A DNA stretch of 14,752 nt from an uncultured Collinsella sp. (GCA_902465015.1 CABQLK010000046.1:1-14752), one strand, 5' to 3'. Positions 6,226 through 13,780 are shown, counted from the stretch's first letter. Notes: generated from the sequence alone by a model not told the origin. Made by a program: numbers and translations.

Positions 6226-8366
6226 TGAGCTTTGATACCCTTCGCCGATCAGCACATGTCTCGCAGGGGGCGCGCTCTCTTCGCCGCGAGCTGTGCGCGT
6301 CCTCGGCCCCATCGCTCGCCCCCGCCCGCGGCCCGATCGACTGGGTCGCCGTAGCAGTGCTTATGCTTGCCGCCGCTTTCGTCTTCTTCTGGAACCTGAC
6401 AGCCTCGGGCTACGCCAACGAGTTTTACAGCGCTGCCGCACAGGCGGGCTCCAAGAACTGGGAGGCTTTCCTATGGGGCAGCCTGGATGCCGGCAACGCC
6501 ATTACCGTCGATAAACCACCCGCATCCATTTGGCTCATGGCGCTTTCGGTGCGCCTGCTGGGCCTGAGCTCGTTTGCGATCCTGCTGCCGCAGGCGCTCA
6601 TGGGCGTGGCATGCACGTATCTGCTGTATGCCACCGTGCGCCGCGCGTGGGGTAACGCCGCGGGCATCGTGGCCGGCATCGTGTTTATCACCACACCCGT
6701 CGCGGCCCTCATGTTCCGCTTCAACAATCCCGATGCCCTGCTTATCTTGCTTATGCTGGGTGCCGCCGCCTGCGTGCTGCGTGGACTCGAATTGCCGGCA
6801 GACCGCCACGGCAACCGCGTACGTACCCGTTGGTACGCCGTGGCCGGGCTGTTGATCGGCTTGGGCTTTTTGACCAAACAGTTCCAAGTGCTTTTGGTGC
6901 TCCCTGGCTTTGGTCTGGCCATGTTGCTGCTTTCGCCCACACCGTGGCCGCGCCGCCTGCTCGACGCCGTCGTGGCACTCGGCGCCATGGTTGTCGGCGC
7001 TGGTTGGTGGGTACTGCTCACCGTGCTGGTGCCGAGCGGCTCGCGCCCCTACTTTGGCGGCTCGCAAACCGACTCGTTTATCGAGCTTACCTTTAGCTAC
7101 AACGGCTTGGGGCGCCTGACCGGCAACGAGACCGCCTCGGTCATCCCCGGCGCGAGTGAGACACTCAGCGGCGGCAGCCAAGGCGGCATGTGGGGCGAAA
7201 CCAGCCTGTTCCGCCTATGGACGAGCGACTTTGGCGACCAGATCACCTGGCTCGCCCCCATCGCCTTCGCCGCCATCATTCTCGGCCTTATCGCCGCCAC
7301 GCCCGCCAAAAAGGGGCAGGTTTATTTTGGTAGGTTTTATCTGGGAAAACGCGGGCACGAAGTCGACCCGGACACCGTCGCGCGCATTCGCCGCGCGCAG
7401 ATTGTCATCTTTGGCACCTGGCTTGTCGTGACCTGGCTCGTCTTTAGTTTTATGGCCGGCATCTTCCATGCCTACTACACCGTAGCGCTCTCGCCCGCCA
7501 TTGCCGCGCTTGTCGCCATATGTGGCGCCAGCCTGCTTGCACTGCGCGATCGCCCCTGGATGCCGGGTATCACGGGGCTTCTGATCGCCGTGACGAGCGC
7601 CTGGGATATGGCGCTGATTCTACGCTCCGGCAGTTTTGCCTGGCTGGGTGTCTGCATCGGCGTAATTGGCGTGGCGGCAGGACTTGCACTCTGCATCATC
7701 GGCTTTTGGATGCAGGATCGCTTGCCTTCGGCATGGCCTTTGACTCTGAAACGCGGCGCCCGCGGCGTTGCAGCGATCGGCATCGTCGCCCTCTTAGCTG
7801 GGCCGATTGTTTGGACCGCTTGCACGATTTCGACCGGGCACACTGGCTCGATCGTCACGGCGGGACCGAGCGGCAGCATGGGCGGTGGCCCCGGCGGTGG
7901 CGGCCCCGGCGGCAACGGAACCGCGGCCGACGGTTCGTCCAGCGAAAGCGTCCTGGTCGGCAGCAACGCAGCTACGCCTGACGGCGGCTCCGGCCTGCTC
8001 GGCGGCACGTCCGCCAACGATAGCCTGGTCGAGCTGCTCACACAAAATGCCAGCGGTTACCGCTGGGCGGCGGCGACCACGGGCTCGCAAAACGCCGCAA
8101 GCTACCAGCTGGCAAGCGAGCTTCCCGTCATGGCCATCGGTGGCTTTAACGGATCGGACCCCGCGCCCACGCTCGATGAGTTCAAGGCCTACGTTGCCCA
8201 AGGCCTCATCCGCTACTACATCGCAAGCGGCGGCATGGGTGGAGGCATGGGCGGCACGCAGATGGGCGGTTCGAACGCTGCAAGCGAGATCGCCGAATGG
8301 GTCGCCCAAAACTACACGGCCCAGACCATCGGCAACACAACCGTCTACGACCTGCAAGAGCAATAG
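6225..8366 (+). CDS. GT39-like (ArnT/PMT-type) membrane glycosyltransferase
   Basis: A 713-aa polytopic protein of the PMT_2/ArnT-like superfamily, which moves a sugar from a polyprenyl phosphate to an acceptor outside the membrane. The first membrane segment is at about 39-59. The first outer loop carries ANEFYSAA (64-71), WGSLDAGNAITVDKPPA (84-100) and further conserved residues typical of the bacterial YkcB-like group. Around ten or more helices follow, the last at about 512-537. The extracytoplasmic C-terminal domain has a Gly-rich linker (GGGPGGGGPGG, about 556-566), the family block YRWAAATTGSQNAASYQ, PVMAIGGFNGSDPAPTLDEF, and a second Gly/Met cluster GGMGGGMGGTQMGG. Residues 361-376 (KKGQVYFGRFYLGKRG region), between two helices, are encoded by a copy of a dispersed 47-bp repeat. 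The start codon overlaps the GT2 stop. Acceptor and sugar are unknown. Confidence 0.92.
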   Translation: MSFDTLRRSAHVSQGARSLRRELCASSAPSLAPARGPIDWVAVAVLMLAAAFVFFWNLTASGYANEFYSAAAQAGSKNWEAFLWGSLDAGNAITVDKPPASIWLMALSVRLLGLSSFAILLPQALMGVACTYLLYATVRRAWGNAAGIVAGIVFITTPVAALMFRFNNPDALLILLMLGAAACVLRGLELPADRHGNRVRTRWYAVAGLLIGLGFLTKQFQVLLVLPGFGLAMLLLSPTPWPRRLLDAVVALGAMVVGAGWWVLLTVLVPSGSRPYFGGSQTDSFIELTFSYNGLGRLTGNETASVIPGASETLSGGSQGGMWGETSLFRLWTSDFGDQITWLAPIAFAAIILGLIAATPAKKGQVYFGRFYLGKRGHEVDPDTVARIRRAQIVIFGTWLVVTWLVFSFMAGIFHAYYTVALSPAIAALVAICGASLLALRDRPWMPGITGLLIAVTSAWDMALILRSGSFAWLGVCIGVIGVAAGLALCIIGFWMQDRLPSAWPLTLKRGARGVAAIGIVALLAGPIVWTACTISTGHTGSIVTAGPSGSMGGGPGGGGPGGNGTAADGSSSESVLVGSNAATPDGGSGLLGGTSANDSLVELLTQNASGYRWAAATTGSQNAASYQLASELPVMAIGGFNGSDPAPTLDEFKAYVAQGLIRYYIASGGMGGGMGGTQMGGSNAASEIAEWVAQNYTAQTIGNTTVYDLQEQ
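7305..7351 (+). repeat. 47-bp dispersed repeat, copy 2, in frame inside the GT39-like gene
   Basis: Matches the reverse complement of 2226-2272 at 43 of 47 positions. Differences lie at repeat positions 12, 22, 27 and 42. It encodes the loop around KKGQVYFGRFYLGK in a cytoplasmic or interhelical loop. The outer arm that makes copy 1 a terminator hairpin is missing here, so transcription should not stop. The frame is kept open on both sides. Confidence 0.8.
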
Positions 8367-8387
8367 GGGTTTCCCACCGTTAAACAA

Positions 8388-8431
8388 AAGGCGCCGCGAA
8401 AGGACAGCGGCTCGTCCCTTCGCGGCGCCTT
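8388..8431. terminator. Bidirectional terminator between convergent genes
   Basis: Long stem of 17 pairs with one A-C mismatch, from AAGGCGCCGCGAAAGGAC (8388-8405) with its complement at 8414-8431, and an 8-nt loop. It lies between the convergent GT39-like gene and ogt. On the minus strand the stem runs out into TTTTGTTT, good for ending ogt. On the plus strand the tail TTCGTCAT is poor in T, so termination of the glycosylation operon may be weaker. Confidence 0.8.
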
Positions 8432-8453
8432 CGTCATGCAAAGTGCCCTGGCG

Positions 8454-9032
8454 TTATTCCTCGTACGCGCCCTCAAGCCGAAGCAGCCACTCCTTGCGAT
8501 CAAGCCCGCCGGCATATCCGTTGAGCGATCCGTCGGCCGCGACCACGCGATGGCACGGCACGATTATCGAAATGGGATTACGCGCAACCGCAGCCCCCAC
8601 CGCACGAGGAGACACGACGGGTGCCTCGTTTCCCGGCACACGATGTCGAGCCGCAACACGCTGGGCGACCTCGCCATACGTAGCGACCTCGCCACGCGGA
8701 ATTGAAAGCAGTTCAAACCAAACTTCACGTTGAAACGCCGTGCCGATCATATGCAACGGCGGCGTAAATCGAGGCTCCTGCCCCGCAAAATAGGCATTCA
8801 ACCAAGCCCAAGAACGCTCAAGCACCGAAGAAGCCGCGCCATTTGCCGGACTCACCGAAGACATCCCACCGGTACCGGAAACCGCGTCGGCGCCTTCAAC
8901 ATGTTCGGGGTCTTCCCGGAGAAGCGTGGAACCAAAGCGCTCCTGCCCCTCAAACCAAAGCCCCGTCAAACCGCGGCCATCAGCGGCAAGCAGGATTTCG
9001 CCCAAAGGCGAAGCAAACGTCGTCGTGACCAC
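8454..9032 (-). CDS. ogt: Methylated-DNA--protein-cysteine methyltransferase (Ogt type)
   Basis: A 192-aa suicide repair protein that takes the alkyl group from O6-alkylguanine onto its own cysteine. Seen: the active-site motif ISIIVPCHRVV with C160, the helix-turn-helix recognition part FQREVWFELLSIPRGEVATYGEVA (100-123), RAVGAAVARNP with the likely arginine finger R143 and hinge N152, and NGYAGGLDRKEWLL near the end. The N-terminal domain is short and has no Ada-type metal site, so this is the stand-alone Ogt/MGMT form. A stretch of about 28 residues (41-68), rich in G, S and acidic residues, separates the two domains and is probably a flexible insert. The start is GTG at 9032 with AAAGGAG 6 nt upstream. 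It is a single gene with its own terminator. A TATTAT hexamer at 9060-9065 is a possible -10. Confidence 0.93.
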   Translation of the reverse strand: MVTTTFASPLGEILLAADGRGLTGLWFEGQERFGSTLLREDPEHVEGADAVSGTGGMSSVSPANGAASSVLERSWAWLNAYFAGQEPRFTPPLHMIGTAFQREVWFELLSIPRGEVATYGEVAQRVAARHRVPGNEAPVVSPRAVGAAVARNPISIIVPCHRVVAADGSLNGYAGGLDRKEWLLRLEGAYEE

Positions 9033-9240
9033 CAGCGGCTCCTTTCAAAACTCCGCAACATAATACCGCGAATTGTGCAGACAACCCCAATCGACCCCAA
9101 AGTCACCCAAGGCAGCAGGCGCGAAGCGCCGGGGCCGCCGCCGGGACCAGGGCATGCAACGGCCACGTGCCCCCACATCAGCCCAGCGGCCCCAACCAGC
9201 AGCGGCCCCATCGCAGGCCGCTCGCAGCCGAGTCACCGCA
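9033..9240. other. Gene-free stretch upstream of ogt
   Basis: Together with the giant hairpin next to it, this gap between ogt and asd is 350 bp. The ogt-proximal part holds the ogt ribosome binding site and a TATTAT -10-like hexamer on the minus strand (9060-9065), without a clear -35. A small hairpin GGCGC-GAA-GCGCC lies at 9118-9130. The remainder is very GC-rich and shows no gene I would support. Confidence 0.4.
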
Positions 9241-9370
9241 GGCAGGGGCCGGGCTTAGTTTTCAGAACACTCCGCAGACCAGTGTGGCGCCTTGTCCGCG
9301 GCTCCGAAGGAGCAGGACAAGGCGCCACACATGGTCGAGGACGTTCTGAAAACTAAGCCCGGCCCCCGCC
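9241..9370. other. Giant nested hairpin A after asd
   Basis: A 130-bp inverted-repeat structure. The outer stem has 24 perfect pairs (9245-9268 with 9343-9366; core GGGCTTAGTTTTCAGAAC), extended past one mismatch by GGC/GCC. An internal loop (CTCCGCA on one side, GAGGAC on the other) separates it from GACCA/TGGTC. A 16-pair perfect stem follows (9282-9297 with 9315-9330; core TGTGGCGCCTTGTCC), closed by a nested GCTCC-GAA-GGAGC hairpin. It begins 12 bp past the asd stop codon on the minus strand but has no T-run, so it is not an ordinary terminator. Compare hairpin B at 13669-13780. Confidence 0.75.
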
Positions 9371-9382
9371 GGACAGGTCACA

Positions 9383-10408
9383 CTACTCGCAGAGCAGCTT
9401 AGCGATCTGGACGGCGTTGGTTGCCGCGCCCTTACGGATTTGGTCGCCGCAGCACCAGAAGGTGATACCGCGCGCGGCCTCGGGGTTCGAGATGTCGCGG
9501 CGCACGCGGCCGACCCAGATCAGGTCCTGGTCGGACGTATCCATCGGCATGGGGAAGCGCTCGTGCGCATCCTCGGCGCTCATGTCGTCAACCAGCTTCA
9601 CGCCCGGAGCGGCAGCCAGCGCAACACGGGCCTCCTCGGCCGTAATATCACGCTCAAACTCAAGCGTAATGCTCTCGGAATGAGAGCGCAGCACGGGCAC
9701 GCGCACACAGGTGCAGTTCACGCGCAGCTCGGGCAGATGCATGATCTTGCGGCCCTCGTTTTGCAACTTCATCTCCTCGGAGGTAAAGCCCTCCTCCTTG
9801 ACGCCGCCAATCTGCGGAATCAGGTTGCTCGCCAGCTGGGCGGCAAACGCGCGCGGCTCGGGAATCTCCTCGCCACGGCCCAGGGCGGCCAGCTGAGCCT
9901 CGAGCTCGGCCATACCGGGGGCGCCAGCACCCGAAGCCGCCTGGTACGTCGAGACGATCATGCGTTTCACGCCAGCGAGCTGATGCAGCGGCCACGTGGG
10001 AACCAGGCCGATAATGGTCGCGCAGTTGGGGTTGGCGATAAGGCCGTGATGCCACTTGATGTCGTCGGCATTGATCTCGGGCACAACCAGCGGCACCTCG
10101 GGATCCATGCGGAAGGCATGGCTGTTGTCGACCACGACGGCGCCGCGCTTGACGGCCTCGGGCAGTAGCTCCTTCGCGATGTCGTCGCCGGCAGCTCCAA
10201 GCACAATGTCACAGCCCTCAAAGGCCTCGGGACAAGCCTCTTCGATCACGATCTGCTCGCCGCGGAACTCGACGGTCTTGCCCGCAGAACGCGCGCTCGC
10301 CAGCAGCTTGAGCTTGCCAACCGGGAACTCCTGCTCGTTGAGGCACTCGAGCATCTGGGTGCCCACGGCTCCCGTCGCGCCCAAAATAGCAACCGTGTAC
10401 TGTTTCAT
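9383..10408 (-). CDS. asd: Aspartate-semialdehyde dehydrogenase
   Basis: A 341-aa enzyme that reduces aspartyl-4-phosphate to aspartate-4-semialdehyde with NADPH, the second step toward threonine, methionine and lysine. Seen: the nucleotide-binding GATGAVG (10-16), SARSAGK (38-44), VVVDNSHAFRMDPEVPLVVPE, the catalytic cysteine C129 in ANPNCATI, YQAASGAG (155-162), and the active-site histidine H243 in VPVLRSHSES. The ATG at 10408 is where similarity begins, with GGGGGA about 5 nt upstream; the 52 upstream codons are promoter and leader sequence. The neighbour lysC lies upstream on the same strand, 175 bp away and separated by a hairpin. A TATAAA at 10473-10478 (minus strand) may be the -10 of its own promoter. 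The giant hairpin A follows the stop codon. Confidence 0.96.
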   Translation of the reverse strand: MKQYTVAILGATGAVGTQMLECLNEQEFPVGKLKLLASARSAGKTVEFRGEQIVIEEACPEAFEGCDIVLGAAGDDIAKELLPEAVKRGAVVVDNSHAFRMDPEVPLVVPEINADDIKWHHGLIANPNCATIIGLVPTWPLHQLAGVKRMIVSTYQAASGAGAPGMAELEAQLAALGRGEEIPEPRAFAAQLASNLIPQIGGVKEEGFTSEEMKLQNEGRKIMHLPELRVNCTCVRVPVLRSHSESITLEFERDITAEEARVALAAAPGVKLVDDMSAEDAHERFPMPMDTSDQDLIWVGRVRRDISNPEAARGITFWCCGDQIRKGAATNAVQIAKLLCE

Positions 10409-10483
10409 GCTTCCCCCTTTAAAGGTTGTGGCTTTTGCCCGCACGCCAAGCAGGCCGGATATTCTTGCCCAGTTTATACAAGA

Positions 10484-10510
10484 ACGGGGCGGATACAAAA
10501 CCCGCCCCGT
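10484..10510 (-). terminator. Hairpin between lysC and asd, probable lysC terminator
   Basis: Perfect 9-bp stem ACGGGGCGG/CCGCCCCGT with a 9-nt loop, 74 bp past the lysC stop codon. On the minus strand it is followed by TTCTTGTATAAAC, only partly T-rich, so termination may be partial and allow some read-through into asd. The 175-bp spacer also carries a CGAAACGAAAC double repeat (10511-10531) of unknown meaning. Confidence 0.5.
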
Positions 10511-10583
10511 CGAAACGAAACCGAAACGAAACGCCCCGCCGTAGATTTGTGAGACATGACTCAAAAATCCAGCGAGATAGCAG

Positions 10584-11972
10584 CTACTTGTGGAGCGCGG
10601 CCAGGGCGGGATCGACCGGCGCGGGAGCCTCCAGGTCGGAGACCTTCACGATACCGTTCTCGTCCGAGAAGGCGCGGTAGATGGTCTGGATCGCCAGATC
10701 GAAGTCCTTCTCCTCCACGCCGATAATGATGTTGATCTCGTCGCAGCTCTGCGAAATCATACGCACGCTCACGCCCGCCTGGCCAAGCATGCCAAACAGA
10801 TGGCCAGAGATGCCAGCACGACCGCGCAGGTTGCGGCCAACGGTAGCGATAAGCGCCAAACCCTCGACAACCTCGATCTCGAGCGGCTCGACCTCCTGCT
10901 GAATGTCGCCCACGAGCGAGTACAGCGAGTCATGCACATCCTGCTCCTGCACCACGGCGCCAAAGCGGTCGACACCGGTGGGCATGTGCTCGACGGAGAC
11001 GTCATAGCGCTCGAAGACCGAAAGCGCACGGCGCATAAAGCCGACGCGGGGCTTGGTGCGGTCGCGGGCAACGTTGATGGCGACAAAGCCGCGCTTGCCG
11101 GTCACGCCGGTAATGATGGGCTCTGCCTCGCCCTCGTCGGCCGTCTCGCTAATGATGGTGCCGGGGTCCTGCGGCGCGTTGGTGTTCTTGATGACCAGCG
11201 GAATACCAGCCTCGCGCACGGGGAACACAGCCTCCTCGTGCAGGACGCTTGCACCCATGTACGAAAGTTCGCGCAGCTCCTCGTAGGTAACGCGGGCAAT
11301 GGGCTGAGCCTCGGGAACAATACGCGGATCGGCAGAATAGAAGCCCGAAACGTCGGTCCAGTTCTCGTACAGATCGGCGCCCAGGCACTTGGCCAGAATC
11401 GAGCCGGAAATATCGCCGCCGCCACGATCGAGCAGCTTGATCTGGCCCTCACGCGTCGCACCGTAGAAACCGGGCATAACAAAGCCGCCCTGCTGACCGT
11501 ACTCTTGCACCAGCTCGGAGGTGCGGTTCATACTGAGCGTACCGTCGTGATGGAACGCCACAACTGTCGCGGCGTCCAGGAACGGTAGGCCCAGGTACTC
11601 GGCCATCAGGCGAGCAGTGAAGTACTCGCCGCGGCTTACGAGCTCCTCGGTGGAGTAACCGCCCGAGCGGGCGCGCTCGGCAAAGGCCGCAAACTCCTCG
11701 CGGATGGGATAGGTGAGCTCCAGCTCGTCAGCGATATCAAAATAGCGCTGGCCGATGTCCTCGAGCAGCTCCTCGCACGACACGTGGTACTTAACGTGCG
11801 CGTTAACCAGGTAGAGCAGGTCGGTCACCTTGGTGTCGCCCTTAAAGCGGCGACCGCAGGCAGAAACCACCACAAAACGGCGGGCCGGATCGGCATCGAC
11901 GATGGCCTTGATCTTCTTAAAGTGTTCGGCGTCGGCGACCGACGAGCCGCCAAACTTGGCAATCTTAATCAT
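10584..11972 (-). CDS. lysC: Aspartate kinase (aspartokinase)
   Basis: A 462-aa monofunctional aspartokinase that phosphorylates aspartate, the committed step of the aspartate pathway. Seen: KFGGSS (6-11) at the start of the amino-acid kinase fold, VVVSACGRR (34-42), SRGEYFTARLMAEYLG (113-128), LLDRGGGDISGSILA (180-194; the family usually has RGGSD, here RGGGD) and WTDVSGFYSADPRIVP (205-220). From about residue 300 two ACT domains follow (FVAINVARDRTKPRVGFMRR and LALIATVGRNLRGRAGISG regions), which in this family bind lysine or threonine for feedback control. The ATG at 11972 matches the family start, but the nearest Shine-Dalgarno-like AAAGG is about 13 nt away, so initiation looks weak. It is divergent from thrC across 103 bp and upstream of asd. 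I see no T-box or lysine riboswitch in the leader. Confidence 0.96.
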   Translation of the reverse strand: MIKIAKFGGSSVADAEHFKKIKAIVDADPARRFVVVSACGRRFKGDTKVTDLLYLVNAHVKYHVSCEELLEDIGQRYFDIADELELTYPIREEFAAFAERARSGGYSTEELVSRGEYFTARLMAEYLGLPFLDAATVVAFHHDGTLSMNRTSELVQEYGQQGGFVMPGFYGATREGQIKLLDRGGGDISGSILAKCLGADLYENWTDVSGFYSADPRIVPEAQPIARVTYEELRELSYMGASVLHEEAVFPVREAGIPLVIKNTNAPQDPGTIISETADEGEAEPIITGVTGKRGFVAINVARDRTKPRVGFMRRALSVFERYDVSVEHMPTGVDRFGAVVQEQDVHDSLYSLVGDIQQEVEPLEIEVVEGLALIATVGRNLRGRAGISGHLFGMLGQAGVSVRMISQSCDEINIIIGVEEKDFDLAIQTIYRAFSDENGIVKVSDLEAPAPVDPALAALHK

Positions 11973-12075
11973 GGGCTGGAGGTTACCTTTCTAAAAGCCT
12001 CTGCGAACCTATTTTGCGCGCTCTGATACCATGGTTTCACCGATTGGGACCAAGGCATCCGAGGAGCAGTGTTAT

Positions 12076-13593
12076 ATGGGAACTTATCATAGTACACGAG
12101 GACGCACTTTATCGTGCTCAAGTAAGGTGGCAATCCGTACCGGCATCGCTCCCGACGGGGGTTTGTTTGTCTCGGACGAGTTCGGCACCCAGCAGGTCGA
12201 TATCAGCTCGCTTGCAGATAAATCGTACTTTGAAATCGCTCAAGATGTGTTGGGAATGTTACTGAATGATTACACGACCGAAGAAATTTCGGCCTGTGTG
12301 AATGAGGCATACCGCGGCACGTTCGCGAGCGAAGAGGTCACGCCGCTCATCAAACTCGACGCCGCACCGGGCGCCGACGCCCCGCAAACCTATGTGATGG
12401 AGCTCTTTGGCGGCCCCACGAGCGCCTTTAAGGACGTCGCCCTGCAGATGCTCCCCCGCCTGATGGCCCGCACCTCTGCCAAGGACGGCGGCGCCGAGCG
12501 CATCATGATCGTCACCGCCACGTCGGGCGACACCGGCAAGGCAGCACTCGCCGGCTTTGCCGACGCTCCGGGCACGGGCATCACCGTCTTTTATCCCGAG
12601 GGCAAGGTCAGCCGCGTCCAGAACCTGCAGATGTCCACTCAGGAGGGCGACAACGTCGCTGTCTGCAGCATCCGCGGCAACTTCGACGACGCCCAGAGCG
12701 CCGTCAAGCGCATCTTTGCCGATAAGGAGCTTGCCGAGCGCCTGGAGGCCGCCGGCACGGTGCTTTCGAGCGCCAACTCCATCAATGTCGGCCGTCTGGT
12801 ACCGCAGGTCGTCTACTACTTTGCCGCCTATGCGCAGCTGCTGCGCGCCGGCGCTATCGAGGCTGGCGACGCCGTTGAGTTCTGTGTGCCCACCGGCAAC
12901 TTTGGCGATATCTTGGCCGGCTACTACGCCAAGTGCATGGGTCTGCCCGTCGCCAAGCTCGTCGTGGCGAGCGACAAGAACAACGTGCTTGCCGACTTCC
13001 TGACCACCGGCGTTTACGACCGCAACCGCCCGTTCTTCACGACCATCTCGCCGTCGATGGACATCCTCATCAGCTCCAACCTGGAACGCATGCTCTACTT
13101 CCTGTCCGATGGCGACTGCGAGCTCGTTGCCGGCCTTATGGAGCAGCTTGCCCAGACTGGTCGCTACGAGGTGCCCGCCGAGCTGCTGGCCAAAATCCAG
13201 AACGTGTTTGGCTGCGGCTGGGCCAGCGAGGACGAGGTCCGCGCTGCCATCAAGAGCTGCTGGGACGCGAACGGCTACGTGATCGACCCGCACACCGCTT
13301 GCGGCTATCACGTCTTTGAGCAGGTCGCCCCCGCCGAGGGCGCCAAGGCCCGCGTGCTGCTTTCGACCGCAAGCCCCTACAAGTTCCCGCGCGCCTGCTG
13401 CGACGCTCTGGGCCTCAACGTTCCCGAGGACGACTTTGAGGCTATGCGCGTACTCGAGCAGGCCACCAACACGGTCGCCCCGACCCAGCTCGCCGAACTC
13501 GAATCCAAGCCCGTCCGTTTCGAAGACGTCTGCGACGTCGATGAGATGGCAAGCTACGTCGAGTCCGCAGCAAAACGAATGAGCACCAACTAG
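12076..13593 (+). CDS. thrC: Threonine synthase
   Basis: A 505-aa PLP enzyme turning O-phosphohomoserine into threonine. Seen: the start MGTYHSTRG, PDGGLFVSDE, the PLP-binding lysine K119 in FGGPTSAFKDVALQM, the TATSGDTGKAALAGF phosphate-binding loop, FYPEGKVSRVQNLQM, SANSINVGRLVPQVVYY and VPTGNFGDILAGYYAKCMG. The length of about 500 aa places it with the longer bacterial form. The ATG at 12076 was chosen because it matches the family start and has GGAG about 10 nt upstream. An in-frame ATG at 12031 would add 15 residues without similarity. It is divergent from lysC, so a shared 103-bp control region probably serves both, although no convincing promoter pair stands out there. A strong terminator follows, so thrB is probably not simply co-transcribed. 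Confidence 0.96.
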   Translation: MGTYHSTRGRTLSCSSKVAIRTGIAPDGGLFVSDEFGTQQVDISSLADKSYFEIAQDVLGMLLNDYTTEEISACVNEAYRGTFASEEVTPLIKLDAAPGADAPQTYVMELFGGPTSAFKDVALQMLPRLMARTSAKDGGAERIMIVTATSGDTGKAALAGFADAPGTGITVFYPEGKVSRVQNLQMSTQEGDNVAVCSIRGNFDDAQSAVKRIFADKELAERLEAAGTVLSSANSINVGRLVPQVVYYFAAYAQLLRAGAIEAGDAVEFCVPTGNFGDILAGYYAKCMGLPVAKLVVASDKNNVLADFLTTGVYDRNRPFFTTISPSMDILISSNLERMLYFLSDGDCELVAGLMEQLAQTGRYEVPAELLAKIQNVFGCGWASEDEVRAAIKSCWDANGYVIDPHTACGYHVFEQVAPAEGAKARVLLSTASPYKFPRACCDALGLNVPEDDFEAMRVLEQATNTVAPTQLAELESKPVRFEDVCDVDEMASYVESAAKRMSTN

Positions 13594-13605
13594 ATCCCTT
13601 ATTAA

Positions 13606-13640
13606 GCGCCGGTGAAAGCCGGCGCACCTTCTTTTTATTT
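13606..13640 (+). terminator. Rho-independent terminator of thrC
   Basis: GCGCCGG (13606-13612) and CCGGCGC (13619-13625) form a perfect 7-bp stem with a 6-nt loop, followed by ACCTTCTTTTTATTT. It begins 12 bp after the thrC stop codon. Stem and T-rich tail make this the clearest intrinsic terminator of the window. Confidence 0.88.
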
Positions 13641-13668
13641 AGCTTTCGGGATGATGACGAGCATGCGA

Positions 13669-13780
13669 GCGGGTCTGGCCGTTTAGTTCGTCGCGAGTTC
13701 CGCACGAGCCGGAAAGCACTTAATGTGCTTTCCGAGCGAGCCAGGACTGCCCGAGCAGCGAACTAAACGGCCAGACCCGC
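13669..13780 (+). other. Giant nested hairpin B in the thrB leader
   Basis: The outer stem has 22 perfect pairs (13669-13690 with 13759-13780; core GGCCGTTTAGTTCG). Inside are two partly paired strands (AGTTCCGCACGAGCC side; CCAGGACTGCC side) and a perfect 9-bp inner hairpin, GGAAAGCAC (13711-13719), loop TTAAT, GTGCTTTCC (13725-13733). It ends 2 nt before the AGGAGG ribosome binding site of thrB and starts 29 bp after the thrC terminator tail. It has no T-run. Position suggests a leader structure acting on thrB expression, or an inserted palindromic element. The layout resembles hairpin A. Confidence 0.75.

Noticed and set aside
10409..10564. 52-codon N-terminal extension of asd
   Set aside because: It has no similarity to the family, and the region contains a hairpin and promoter-like sequence; the NADP-binding fold begins properly at 10408.
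12031..12075. Earlier ATG start for thrC
   Set aside because: The added residues show no family similarity and the later ATG has a ribosome binding site and the family start.
11973..12075. T-box or amino-acid riboswitch between lysC and thrC
   Set aside because: The 103-bp region lacks T-box or lysine-riboswitch motifs and any antiterminator/terminator pair.
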